Shown piece after piece: positions 1 to 10,680 of a stretch of 64,000 nucleotides of DNA. The notes under the pieces were generated by a model, which was not told the DNA's origin, made no database searches, and saw nothing but the letters and a program-made list of their open reading frames with translations. Numbering within the stretch: position 1 is the first letter of the stretch; each line of letters begins with the position of its first letter. The stretch lies in contig NW_001799166.1 of assembly GCF_000165425.1 (NCBI RefSeq), forward strand, positions 250,459 to 314,458. Reading direction: 5' to 3'. Source of the stretch: Paramecium tetraurelia. Taxonomy: Eukaryota > Ciliophora > Oligohymenophorea > Peniculida > Parameciidae. Position numbers and translations under genes: made by a program.

Positions 1-90
1 ATCTAACATCATGTACTTTCTCTTTTGCTTATCTCGCAGTCTACCCAATTATCTATTACTTTAATCATCTTCACTTTCTTAATCACTCAT
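1..90 (-). CDS. 5' end of an unidentified gene (partial)
   Basis: The minus strand opens with ATG at 90-88 and reads about 30 codons to the window edge without TGA, using TAA as Gln. The peptide begins MSDQESEDDQSNRQ and turns basic (RLRDKQKRKY), an acidic-then-basic, hydrophilic start. There is too little to assign a family. It is divergent from VPS16, whose start lies about 200 nt away, so the two probably share a promoter region. The start is supported by typical local base composition and by the absence of a competing frame. Confidence 0.5.
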
Positions 91-286
91 TTATAAAATA
101 ATAAAGGACAAAAGAAAAATAAAAAATGTGATAAAATAAGCATCTCTCTATTTGAATTTCAGATAATTGCACTCAAATAGGCGCGCATTTAATTATTTAA
201 TATAATAACCATATTTTATGGAAATATTTACATTACATTCATCATCCATCTTCCTATACTCTTTCTTATTTATTTAATTATTTTAT
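91..286. promoter_or_regulatory. shared intergenic region between divergent genes
   Basis: About 196 nt of AT-rich DNA separates the ATG of the minus-strand gene from the VPS16 ATG. It must hold both promoters. It contains one GC-richer block (gcgcgcattt, near 181-190), unusual here. No defined motif was recognised. Confidence 0.4.
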
Positions 287-3010
287 ATGGATCCAAGTGC
301 GCATTGGAAAGAACTAAATAAAAAGTATTACAAATTTCATCAATTCAATCCTATCACAGGTGAGTAGAAGAGTCTTGACTTTTTCTATTAACGCATAGCT
401 GTATCCAAATGGGGTGGTCCCTTGGCTGCTACTAAAAATTATAATCAGGTTATCCTCATGCGTACCGATGACCTACTAAAAGACTCCATAGTGTTCTTCT
501 CCAACAATGGTAAGATCATATCCAAAACTTAATATAAAGAAATCGATAGAGTATAACAATTAAATTATATAGATTGCATTATTCGATTTCCTAGAAGATG
601 AACAACTATTGTTGCTCAAGGCCAACGGTTCGTATTATATAGTAGATCCCTTCAAAGGTACCAAAAAGACTTATGATCTGATGGATCAATTCAAACAATA
701 ATAAATTCACAAAGGCTTAATTGTTAACAATGGATTTGTATTGATGACAACAAATTTTGAATTCTTCTATATTCCTAATGCATATGAGCCTTAAGTTCAC
801 AAAATGAAGCCATCTAATCTCACCTAAGAACCTGAACATTGGTAAGTTATTCCACCTCAAAAAACATAGAGTGGAAAGATGGAACTCTTAATTGCCAATC
901 CTGATGGTGGAATTATTCATATAATTGAAGATGAAAAATGGAAGATCTATTACAATAAGGATAAAATAGTTAATGAGATCGATAAGAAACTACCTGATCT
1001 CAGAAACATTAAAATGATCAGTCTATCATCCAATTACAAAAACCTAGCATTACTCTAATACTTAAATTAAAGATGGGTTGTAACATTCATTTCAGATTTC
1101 TTTGATTCTACAGATTGTAAATAAATACCAATTGATCTCAAAGAAGAGGATGTGAAAAAAGAAGAAAGTGCAGAAAAAGATATAAGTAAAATTGAAAGAC
1201 CAAGAAGAATGCTTTGGTGTGGTGATGATTGTGTTGTTCTCCAATTACAATAATATTTAGTCTTAGTTTCTAAGGATTCTTACATTAAAGTCAAAATGAG
1301 CAATTCCCATTTTGCACTTAAGTAGGAAGTTGATGGAGTTAGGATTTTAACTTAAAAGAAAAATGAGATTTTGCGTAAATTACCTGAAGCTTATGTTAAT
1401 GTCTTCTTACCACTCTCTGTTAAACCAGGGGCTTAATTGCATTCTGCATATGAGTCATTTGAATAAAAAAATCCTATTGAAGATGATGAATTAAGATCCA
1501 AAAAGACTGAACTTGGAGAAGCAGTTAATGATTGCATCAAAAGTGGATAATTTGAGATTAATCCTGAATATCAAATGAAACTATTAAAAGCAGCCAGTTA
1601 TGGTAAAACATTCTTAGGAAACTAATTGATTGATCCAAACCTCCTAAATGAAACTTGTAAATACCTCAGAGTGTCAAATGCTCTACGTAGAAATGGTAGT
1701 GTAGGTGGTAGAGTTGTTACTTATGAATAAGTCTTGCAATTGATAAAGAATCCAGATCTATTTATCACTCTTATGCTCAGATATAGTTTACATTATTTAG
1801 CTATTGAAATTTCACGTTTCCTTAAATTTTAAATTAAATAAAAATCTACAATCTATACTCATTGGGCATGTTGTAAAGTAGAAAGTTAAATGGATGATGA
1901 TTAATTATGTTAGTTAATCAAGGAGAAGATTAAGGAAGAAAAAGGAGTATCTTTCACTTAGATTGCATAGAAATCAATAGAAATAGGTAAGTCACAATTA
2001 GCATTAAAACTTCTGGATAATGAATAAAGCTTATCTAAACGTATTCCAGTTCTTATATGGATGGCCAATTATTAACAAGGCAACAACAATTCATATTATG
2101 AAAAAGCTTTGATTGATGCAATTGCCTCAAAGGATTCAAATCTGATTTATCTTGTAATAATGAAGTTTTTGAAAACAGATATGGATGAAACCTATAAGTT
2201 TGGTATTCTATCTTAAAATCCAGTTGCCCAATCCCATTTAATATATTACCTTAGAAATTTTGATGATAAATACTTATAGAAATATTTACAATATTTAAAG
2301 AAATACGATGAATGTGGTTTATTGGCTATCAATTAAGCATATCAATAGAATAATTTGACCGAGAAGATCAGGTTTTTGGAGTTTGCCTAGAAATACTTTG
2401 AAGAAGAAAGCAAAGATTCTTTCTATAGTAAAATATTACAAGAATAAATACGAACATTGAATGATTTGAAATAGGAAGTTGAAAGAGAGAAAAAGGAGAA
2501 GATCAAAGCGGTAATGGAAGAAAAACCATTGAATTCAATTATGGAAACATTTCTATCTAAAGATAATATTCAACTGGCTTAAGAATTTGCCAAGACATAT
2601 AAAATTCCAGAAAGAAGGTACTCACTAATTATATCCTTAGATTTAATATAACAAGAGTGAAGGCATTAATTAATAATAAGAATTGGGAAGAATTGGAAAG
2701 ATTTATGAATGAAAAGAACAAAAAGAATGTATCCATCCCCTATGAGTTAGTTGCAGATATGTTGATTAAAGCAGATTAAGAAGAAAGAGGTTTATAAATG
2801 ATAATGAAAATGCCAGATCCAGAGGTAAATAGAATTTATATAGAATAGGAATCTTGCTATATGTTATTAAAAATCGGATAGTAGCGACATGCTGTTCAAG
2901 TAGCCATTAACAATAAGAAGTCACAATTGATACAAGATATCAGAGGATCTATAAATGACAATTCAGCTAAAGCATAACTTGAAATGTACTTAAGTTCAAA
3001 TCAAAAATGA
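287..3010 (+). CDS. VPS16: VPS16, core subunit of the HOPS/CORVET tethering complexes
   Basis: Vps16 is a core subunit of the HOPS and CORVET complexes, which tether endosomes and lysosomes/vacuoles before fusion. Three introns (360-398, 551-572 and one of 23 nt near 2619) join one frame of 880 codons; TGA ends at 3010. The N-terminal half carries the family's early motif SKWGGPLAATKNY and a beta-propeller-like region. The C-terminal half is alpha-helical and contains HWACCKVE, close to the conserved Vps16 C-terminal helix signature. It ends with a run like the family's K(I)xxRF...VKAL segment (RFNITRVKALINNKNW). Length about 879 aa, near the usual 840-870. The start was chosen because it is the first ATG and its exon splices directly into the conserved N-terminus. 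Confidence 0.9.
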
Positions 3011-3184
3011 TATAAAAGGTTATGTTTAATACAAAGAATAATATATAAATGTTAAACTTCTTTAGATTTGGTTGACTTTGGAATTTCAAGATATTTTTCT
3101 CTTTTCTATGGCAATCCATCTGAATTTATTTTAACTTTACAACACTACTTAATTAATTCTGGGAACAAAACATAAAATTATATA

Positions 3185-4044
3185 ATGGCAAGAGATTATT
3201 AATTCAAATAACCCTCCTTTCTAAGAGTATCAAGTATTGTTTCCCAGATTGAGGAGCCTTATAAGTCTCCATAATTATAAAAATTTGCGTAAAGATTAAC
3301 ATCCTAATTAGATCTTAATTGGAAGATATAGCGAATGAATATGAATACAGGCCTTTACCTCTAAGTAGATAAGCATCTAATTTCATATTGTATGATCCAA
3401 TCAACAGTTTGGGATCAAGGAGATCAATAACAAAGGATAGCTATCCTCTTCCATTTTAGAAATAATAATCACAGATATCCTAGATTAATGATATTAGAGT
3501 GAAGGAAGAATTATCTAAAGAAATTGAATAAGAATAAAAAGAACAACCTAATTTGGATGAAGATAAAGATAACAATAAAATAAAAAAGTCACAATAGGTC
3601 ATTAAAACAAGTTAAATACAAAAACAAATAAAAAAAAAAAAGAATGAATTGGAATAATAACCTTGTTTTTGTAGAAATAGTGGTTGTTTAAAGAGATATT
3701 GTAGATGTTTTCATAGTGGAAGAATGTGTTTAAAGGAATGTTAATGTGTTGAAGGCTGTTTGAATAATGAGGATCATCTAGAAGAACGTAATATGGCAAT
3801 AAAACATGTGAATGAGAAATGTCATAGAAACAAGAATATTCCCAAAGATGCCCTGTTTAAACTTAAGGATTGTTTTGGTTGCAGCTGTAAAAAGTCTAGG
3901 TGTCAAACAGGTTATTGTGAATGTTTTTTGAGAAAATCAAAATGCACAATTGATTGCGAATGTCAAAATTGTGAGAATGGTTTAGATGAAGCATATTTGG
4001 AAAGCTAAAAAAACAAAAAGAATTATAGAGTTAAAAGAAAGTGA
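3185..4044 (+). CDS. tesmin/TSO1-type CXC (CRC) domain protein
   Basis: This is a probable DNA-binding protein of the LIN54/tesmin/TSO1 family. Spliced length is 278 aa with one 23-nt intron (3289-3311). About 160 N-terminal residues are polar and Gln/Lys-rich. Two cysteine-rich repeats follow: the first (about 3664-3760) has CFCRNSGCLKRYCRCF and ends in C.C..GCLNN; the second (about 3877-3990) has CSCKKSRCQTGYCECF and ends in CDC-type C.C..CENG spacing. Two such repeats joined by a short linker form the classic CRC module, which coordinates zinc and binds short AT-containing sites in other organisms. The role here is inferred. The gene ends 61 nt before the next ATG on the same strand. Confidence 0.85.
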
Positions 4045-4105
4045 GTATAATTAATATATTTATATATACAAAACATGTTAATATATTAAAGTAATAATTG
4101 TATTA

Positions 4106-5132
4106 ATGAAACATAATTTATAAGCAAAGTAATAATTTAAGATTAATCATCAAGGAAAAATAAGAGAAATATAACAGGAGGAGAAATTCATTTAAACTAA
4201 ATTGATGAGGCTGATAAAATAAATGAAGATGCTTCATAAGATTACGAAAGCAATCTATTAAAAGTTTTAGATTTGCAACCAGAGATCACTAAAATATTCA
4301 TTGAAAGTATTTTAACACTTTTATCCCATAGATCTGACAAATGGTAGTTTCATTGAATTGAATGAACAAGCTTTAAGAAGGAAAATTCAAATGATGGAAG
4401 AAAGCAGAAAATAACAAATTCAAACTGAAAATGTATTATTAGTCTTGAACAAATTAATTCATGAAGCAGTCAAATTAATAGACAGATTTATCTTCTTTTT
4501 CTAAGGATTATTGGCAGGTAACCTTTAAAATTAACAAGGGAATGACATTGATGCATGTTTTCATCATTTTTCTAGGTTAAAGTACAGATTAAGAAGGCTT
4601 GACAACATTCTTTAAATTATATGCTAAATACTGTTTAAGAGTGGATTAAGTCTTTCATATCATAATATTAATCAGTGCTTTTGGTAGCTTATTTGTTTGT
4701 GTTCAATTAAAAGATTAGTAAGAAAAGACAAAAAACAATTAAGATAAAAAGTTTTATATCCAATCAATTATTAGTGCTCTTTGTAAAAGATACATTTTAA
4801 TTTAGTTTATAATATTGCTTATCTGTTATGGGTGATAGGACATAGAAATATAGTTGAATTATCAAGTGGAATCACTCAGGATGACACAAATGATCAAGTC
4901 TAAGCTGTAATTGATGGTTCTGCATTATACAACTTTTGGACTTACACATAGATAGCAATTACTGTTCTGACTGTATTGGGGTGGTTTATTTCTGTGAATA
5001 CAACTGAAAGTAATCTTAACTATTTAGCCTCGGTCGAAGCGGAGTAAGAAATAATCAATAATTTAATAGTTAAATATTTGGTGATGAAAATAGGAAGGAG
5101 AAATGATCAAATTATTTTTATTAAGATTTTGA
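4106..5132 (+). CDS. TMEM237-like tetraspan protein (ciliary transition zone)
   Basis: TMEM237 is a transition-zone protein of cilia (Joubert syndrome gene JBTS14 in humans). Here a basic/acidic N-terminal half precedes four hydrophobic segments. Recognisable family features are GLLAG at the first segment, a YCLRVDQVFHIIILISAFGSL-like second segment, SALFYNIAYLLWVIG as the third, and TVLGWFISVN followed by an acidic tail as the fourth. Introns seen: 4129-4154, 4307-4331, 4783-4805, 5069-5093. The exon with GLLAG (ending near 4517) and the one starting MTLMHVFIIFL (4542) lie in different frames, and a canonical 21-nt intron between them leaves a one-base mismatch (see findings). An alternative stop without the last intron is 5188. 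The family call rests on my recollection of the human C-terminal half. Confidence 0.68.
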
Positions 5133-5341
5133 ATTAATTTACATACTTTAATTATTACACAGTTGCTATTTCTTATACACTAATATGATTGTATGTATTA
5201 TTCTATCTTTCTTTTCAGGATTAAACTATTTCAATAATATATATTTTGAAATAAATTTAATGATAAATTAAGAATTACAATCATATGGATAATTACAACT
5301 GCCTTTATAATTAATGAATTTTAATAAATAATTTATAATAA
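5133..5341. other. intergenic spacer between convergent genes
   Basis: About 210 nt of AT-rich DNA lie between the TMEM237-like stop and the kinesin stop. I see no gene in it. If the TMEM237-like gene does not use its last intron, its stop moves to 5188 within this stretch. Confidence 0.4.
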
Positions 5342-7317
5342 TCAGTATTAGATAAAACTAAAAATAACACTAAAATACATACTTTTCTTTACATGAGTCA
5401 GCACTCTTCAGGTCCCTGTCTTCCTCTATTTTAATAAGAAAATAAATACTTTATAACTATTCTAATTAATTCACTGCTTTGGACATTTCTTTTTTAAGAT
5501 CTTATACAATATTTGATATATTATTTTATTTGTCATTAACTTTTCTTATGATGGAATCTAATTTTGTTTAAATAATGAATTACCAAACTATTTTCCAGTA
5601 TTAAATTAAGCTAAATCATTAGTTTAATATTCTGATTATCCAAAGTAGCTCTTAAACTTTTCCTCAAAATTCTAGAATAAATTTGAATTAAATTACAATA
5701 ATTTTTTTTTTGTCTTTGTTTTCTAATTACTTTAATTCCTAAAATATAGCTAAGTTTTCAAAAACTTAACTATCCTCTCTGTCCATATTGTTGATATGAG
5801 CAGTTAAGAAATCATCAGCAAACCTGACCTTTTTGTCGTTAGAATTAACGGCAAGCGACTTTTTATTATCTGAGAACAAAGGGGAGTATTGTTATTGTTA
5901 TTGTTAATGTTATTATTAGTAAGATGATTATTGCTATTATTATTATTGATAATTGATATTTATATGTTATTAAGATTATTACTATTGTTATTATTATTGT
6001 ACTTAATAAAGTTATTCTTAAAGTTCTTGATTTTATTATTTGAGCTTTGAAATCTATTATAGTAGTTCTCCTTAATTTCTCTTTTAAACTATAACTTCAA
6101 GTTCTTCCCTTAATTATTTTTCCTTTTGATATTATTTTAATAATTCTTAATACTCCTCCATAGACACACCTTTGGGTTTGTTTGTTTTAGGTTATTAAAT
6201 ATTTCTGCCATCCAACACTGCTCTCTTCGCTCGATTAGCAAACTATAATGTAGAAAAGGTCTCAGCACTGGAAGATATCGAAGGAGATACGCAGACGATG
6301 AATAGGATTTTACCACTGCCACTTAAAGAATCACTTAGAACTCTTGTCAATTTAGAATTTCTGAAAGGTATGTGTGTTCTATTTCTATCAATCAAAGCAG
6401 AGATACAATGTCCTAAACAAGATAAACTACCATTGATTGATGTCAATTCTTAGATGTGTAGTTCCTTCTCTTCAGGAGTCAAGTCAGTTGGAATTTTAAA
6501 TTTCTCAGATCCAGCTAAGTCAACAATTTTAAGTGAGGACTCTTATAATACAGGTTCTCCATTTATAACTGAAACTTATTGAAGAGTCATCTAAAAACAA
6601 CAATGAGATCTTGAACTCTTTGAATTGGCATGACTGCATCCTACAACTCTATTTCTTAATCCTAGAATTAAGTATTCATAGGCAGTATCAATGTCCATAA
6701 TTCTTATTTGGGATAAATCTGGAATATTCACATCACCATTTTTGTTTTCACGAATGTCCAATCCTTGAGATTTTAGATTGAAAAGATCAAAAATCTATAA
6801 GTTTATTAGTTCTATATACTTTTTCATTGTAAATTTCATAGAATGATAAATAAAGTCGACATTAATCCTCTTCTATTTGACTTTATAATTGAGATATGAT
6901 TGATTGAATTGCTCTAGGTAGAATTCCTCTCTCATTGCACCTTATAACCTAATGAAACTTCTCAGTGGAAACGTTAGCTACATTTTCAGGTAATCCACCC
7001 ATAATTGTATAAGTTTTACCAGCTCCAGTTTATCCATAAGCAAAAATAGTGTTGTTTATTCCTTGTATGAATGACTTGATAGATTCAGAAACCAATCGTT
7101 GAACATCCTGTTGGTTGGCTGTTTTTGGAAGTATGTCGCTGAACTTCATTCGAAGACTATTTCCAATTCTAGTCACTTTTATTGTATTATCATCAATCAT
7201 CTGTACAAAGTCCTCTTCACTTTCACTATTTAGAGTGGGTCTGACACGAACTGCTATTCTGACTTTGCTATTATCACTAGGGATGTCTCTCTAATTAGGG
7301 CTTTTTGATTTATTCAT
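5342..7317 (-). CDS. kinesin with N-terminal motor and poly-Gln tail
   Basis: This encodes a microtubule motor ATPase. Five introns (the clearest is 6795-6819, 25 nt) give an exact frame of 616 aa. Motor motifs in order: VRIAVRVRP near the N-terminus, P-loop [16 protein letters not shown], switch I NSKSSRSH, switch II DLAGSEK, and [18 protein letters not shown]-type alpha4-alpha5 region. After the motor comes a short Glu/Gln-rich coiled coil (MEEYQELLKQYQKEKQ), a long Gln tract read mostly from TAA codons, a basic stretch KVRFADDF and another coiled coil ([15 protein letters not shown]). The N-terminal motor means plus-end-directed type in general, but the subfamily is not assigned; the short tail does not match a well-known cargo domain. 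A stop at 5664 is possible if the distal introns are not used, but the distal exons read like protein. Confidence 0.93.
5880..6010 (-). repeat. poly-Gln tract encoded by TAA/TAG/CAA
   Basis: On the plus strand this is a run of tta/ttg triplets. In the kinesin frame on the minus strand it reads almost wholly as Gln (TAA, TAG, CAA) with a few Ser, His and Tyr. Such runs are prone to length variation by slippage. In the standard code the tract would be a block of stops. Confidence 0.85.
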
Positions 7318-7799
7318 TCGTTAATTAATAATATAATGAATCAAACTAAACTAAAAAGTAGATTATTTTAATATAATTTATCATTCAAATATATAGGAAG
7401 ATTGTTTATTAATCAAATTGACTCATTTATCAATCCCTTAATTGAAAACCCCTTTTGAAATCCTATTCCTTTAAATAACAATTATTTAAATAAATAAAAG
7501 AGTTCCTCTTTATAAATGAATCAAGAATAAGAATAAGAATAAGAAAATTTAGTTATTGTCTTAGAGATTGAAATTTCATTTATATTAGTCCATTTTTTTT
7601 GTTAATTCTGATTTATAATATATATTTTGATGATATGATTTATACCAAATAATCTAATATGTTGAACCATTATGAATTTGAATGGTTTTTAAGGAATGAT
7701 AAATTTATAAGATATATGTTAAATTTTGAAGTAATTATGTATAATTGATGTGTTAGTTCTAGTGATAAACATTAAATAAATTAACTGTTAGAAAAATAA
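7318..7799. other. intergenic region between divergent genes
   Basis: About 480 nt lie between the kinesin start and the next plus-strand start. It contains a short plus-strand ATG frame (about 7516-7614) beginning MNQEQEQEQEN, made of a gaataa repeat, which I do not support as a gene. Otherwise it is AT-rich with no recognised motif. Confidence 0.4.
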
Positions 7800-9025
7800 A
7801 TGGAATTGAAACAACTAAATAAGTTTACCGAAGAATATAAACTAGAAAAGACTCATAAACTTATTAAATATCTTATTATTTTGGGTATAAGTGTAGCTAA
7901 ACAATCACTAAATGATATTACTTAGGATGGAATCAAATCATTAGCTAGTATATTTAATAGTTAAATTAGATGCTTATAAAGAAAAGTCTATTCAATAAGA
8001 AATAAAAAGCTTACGCAAGAAAGTACTTTCATTGGAAAAGCATTTTTAACCAGAACAATAAATTAAATATCATAGTCAACCAAAATTACCTACTAAAATA
8101 ACTCCTAAAATTACAGAACAAATACCAGTTTAATAAAATGTCAAAAAAGCCATACCATTCAAACATCACTTAGATGATTCAGAAATGTAATATTCAATAT
8201 ATTAATTGTTAGTAAATCAATATTGTGGAATCAATACAATAACAATTATGAACTAAACTACGAAAATAAAGATTCATAACATTAACCTAAAAGAAAGTAA
8301 ACATTTGATTCATAACCAATTATTCCTCAATATCTACCTAGAAATGATTCATAAAACGAAATTTAACCATTATCATAAAGAGAGAATAGTGCCAGATAAT
8401 AAACATAGCGATCTTCATATCATTCTAGCCAGATAGACAGTTTACACAGTCTACATAGTCGAAACTCACCTTAATTTAAAGATGAGATTAAGAAAATACA
8501 TAAGGAGAATAAGACTCCTCAAGGAAGTTCTGTACCAAAACATCTTAGATAAGTGCAATCAAAAATTAAATAACAAATACTATAAGATAAAGAATAATAT
8601 AGATCAAATCATGTTCAAAAAGTAGATGACCAATGCATTAATATAAATAATTCTATGAATCCACTGAATAACACTCCTTAGAATAAGTTGTTTTAACCTT
8701 GTCAATCTACTCATTTTGGTAGTGGGTAAGTAGGCAGCGCATAGCAACAGTAAAATCACCCTTAGGAATCAAATACTATCACCGAAAGAAAATTATTTAA
8801 TATTGATGAGATTGCTTCATCATTTTTAAATTCTCCTTTCCTCAAAAGTTAGATCAAACAAAGACTATTTAATAAATAAGAATCGGCTTCTAAATCATCA
8901 GCATCCAGTACTTTCTCATTGTTCAATCCAAACAACGAACTTAAAAGTATAATTATTATTGTAATATAGATTTCTTTTAATAGTTAGACAAGTAAGTGGT
9001 CAACTAGTTATCTTTTTAATTTTGA
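7800..9025 (+). CDS. Gln/Ser-rich protein with short coiled coil, unknown function
   Basis: I do not recognise this protein. Three introns (7948-7981, a 26-nt intron near 8190 and a 23-nt intron near 8947) give an exact frame of 380 aa ending in TGA at 9023-9025. The N-terminus is helical (KYLIILGISVAKQSLND), followed by a coiled coil with regular Lys/Glu (IQQEIKSLRKKVLSLEKHF), then a long low-complexity region rich in Gln, Ser, Asn and Pro. Near the C-terminus is a more structured patch (LFNIDEIASSFLNSPFLK). It ends only 59 nt before tRNA-Gln on the same strand. Without the last intron the frame would run on through the tRNA gene, which supports the splice. Confidence 0.7.
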
Positions 9026-9084
9026 AAAGTAATAATATGTTCAACTTATTATATAACTAATGCTTATTCTCATAAACCAGATTG

Positions 9085-9156
9085 GGTCTTGTAGTGTAGC
9101 GGTTATCACAAAGGATTCTGACTCCTTTAACCCAGGTTCGAGTCCTGGTAAGACCT
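9085..9156 (+). tRNA. tRNA-Gln (anticodon CUG)
   Basis: A 72-nt cloverleaf. The acceptor stem GGTCTTG pairs with TAAGACC. The anticodon stem AAGGA/TCCTT closes the 7-nt loop TTCTGAC, with U33 and anticodon CTG. The T arm CCAGG-TTCGAGT-CCTGG is perfect. The anticodon reads CAG, a minor Gln codon in this window, where most Gln is TAA, TAG or CAA. No intron. Confidence 0.93.
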
Positions 9157-9200
9157 TAATTTTTTTTAAATATTGTTAATTTTAAATTTGACTAAATTCA

Positions 9201-10053
9201 TCACTCTTAAATTACTTAAATCCAACCTGACCTTCCAAAAGTATTTGGATCGGCAAACAATTCCATCATTTTTAAACCCTCCCCTGCCTTGTATTATGCT
9301 TTTGGTAATAAAGTCTCAATCATCTTGTAAATATATTCCATTCCTATTGCAGATATATTTTAAGCATCCTTTTCAATGACATCAAAGAATATATCTCCAG
9401 TTCTTTGATGTCTTAATTCTAATTGTTGTTTGGACTGCTTTCTAAACATCAACAATGTTCTTTTGGTTTTTCTAAAGTATGTGTAATCTTCGTTCCAAAA
9501 AACTTAAGTGGGATCTAAATCTGGCAATTATTCTTAATTTCTCAACCCGTCTATCTTTTTTATTTCCTTTTGCTCTTTTACATTCTTCTTGCTGAAGAAT
9601 TCTGTAATCTTCCTAACTTGAGGTTCTGAGGGCATTATTGTCAATATCTTTTCTAATGATAATAGAACTGTTGTGAAATTCTCGACATAATTAAATCCAA
9701 GCTTTTCCAGCTGATCAATAATTTCCATAATATTATCTTTTTCACACCAAATGAACAACATGCCATTATGCATTTATGAATCTGTCAAATTGAATTATTT
9801 CTATATCTAAACAACAATAAATTACAAATTGCTCGATCTTCAGATGCTACCCCCACTTTAGATTAATAAATATTGCTTATAAATCGTTGCCTAGCTTAGT
9901 TTCGATTGGATTAGATTCCCGCACTATTTTAAATGATTCAGGAATGGCGGGTTTTCCTTGTGGTTGATATTTAGGATCCCAACGATAATCTAATACCATT
10001 CTTAATCTATTTTGATCTTCCTTACTCTTGGTAGTAGGTTTTTTGATATTCAT
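9201..10053 (-). CDS. MT-A70 family methyltransferase-like protein without DPPW (MTA9-like)
   Basis: One 25-nt intron (9801-9825) gives an exact 275-aa frame. Features of the MT-A70 adenine methyltransferase fold are visible: HNGMLFIWCEKDNI (the strand after the active site, like G-F/M-LF-W), then GFNYVENFTTVLL, then the C-terminal strand FRKTKRTLLMFR and LRHQRTGDIFFD, a helix EYIYKMIETLLPKA and MELFADPNTFGRSGW. The place where catalytic members carry DPPW reads INLKWG, so the catalytic motif is absent. Ciliates use a complex of an active MTA1-type subunit and an inactive MTA9-type partner to make N6-methyladenine in DNA; this gene resembles the inactive partner. That role is inference. It starts 97 nt from a divergent small gene. 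Confidence 0.68.
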
Positions 10054-10150
10054 ATTTAATTAATGATTTTTTTTCAAGTTCTTAAATACAAAACTAAGTA
10101 AACATAAAGTGAATCCAATTATTAATATACAACTTCTCAATTTTTTGATA

Positions 10151-10678
10151 ATGAATGATATCAATAAGTACGAATCAATGACAGTATGCATAAAATTATA
10201 AATTATTCTTGGTAATCTGTCTGAAGGAGAGTGGAAAAAACATCAGAAATATTTTAAAAAAAAAAGATATACAAATGAAATCAGTTTGTGCATTATTGAT
10301 TTTATATATGCAGGATAATTACAGGATGATCAAAGAAATGGAATTTTTCACACATTAAATCAAAATGTATTTTAATAGTAACAACAATAAGAGGTCTAAA
10401 AGTCAATACAGAATGGATAAAAATCTAAAGTTGACGATCTTGAAAATAAAATTAATGTATTATATAATGTATAATAGGAAAGGATAGAAGAAAGAAGAAA
10501 TTTTTAAATTGAATAGGATAATTGGTTATTAAAATATCTTTCAAATAGAAAAGTATCTGTCATTAAAAATAATCTAGAAGGATAATAATAGGCTTATCTG
10601 AATTTACATAACCCATTAAAGAATTTTTTAGTTAATTAAATCAATTCAAATAGTAGACTATACAATAAAATAAATTGA
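10151..10678 (+). CDS. unknown 175-aa Gln-rich helical protein
   Basis: An uninterrupted frame of 176 codons with no intron. I do not recognise it. The first 70 residues look globular and basic (SEGEWKKHQKYFKKKRYTN, then CIIDFIYAGQ), followed by a Gln-rich linker and a coiled coil (DDLENKINVLYNVQQERIEE). The C-terminus is Asn/Leu-rich. It is divergent from the MT-A70-like gene across 97 nt, so co-regulation is possible. The codon pattern, with many TAA/TAG read as Gln, supports a real gene. Confidence 0.65.
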
Positions 10679-10680
10679 TA

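Noticed and set aside
4045-5188. CXC gene reading on into the next gene as one fusion
   Set aside because: The fusion needs a 51-nt intron. A separate ATG at 4106 followed by a 26-nt intron gives a better N-terminus and a clear gene boundary after TGA at 4042-4044.
9026-9180. Gln/Ser-rich protein continuing through tRNA-Gln
   Set aside because: A 23-nt intron near 8947 gives a stop at 9025 and an exact frame. A protein frame over a perfect tRNA is not credible.
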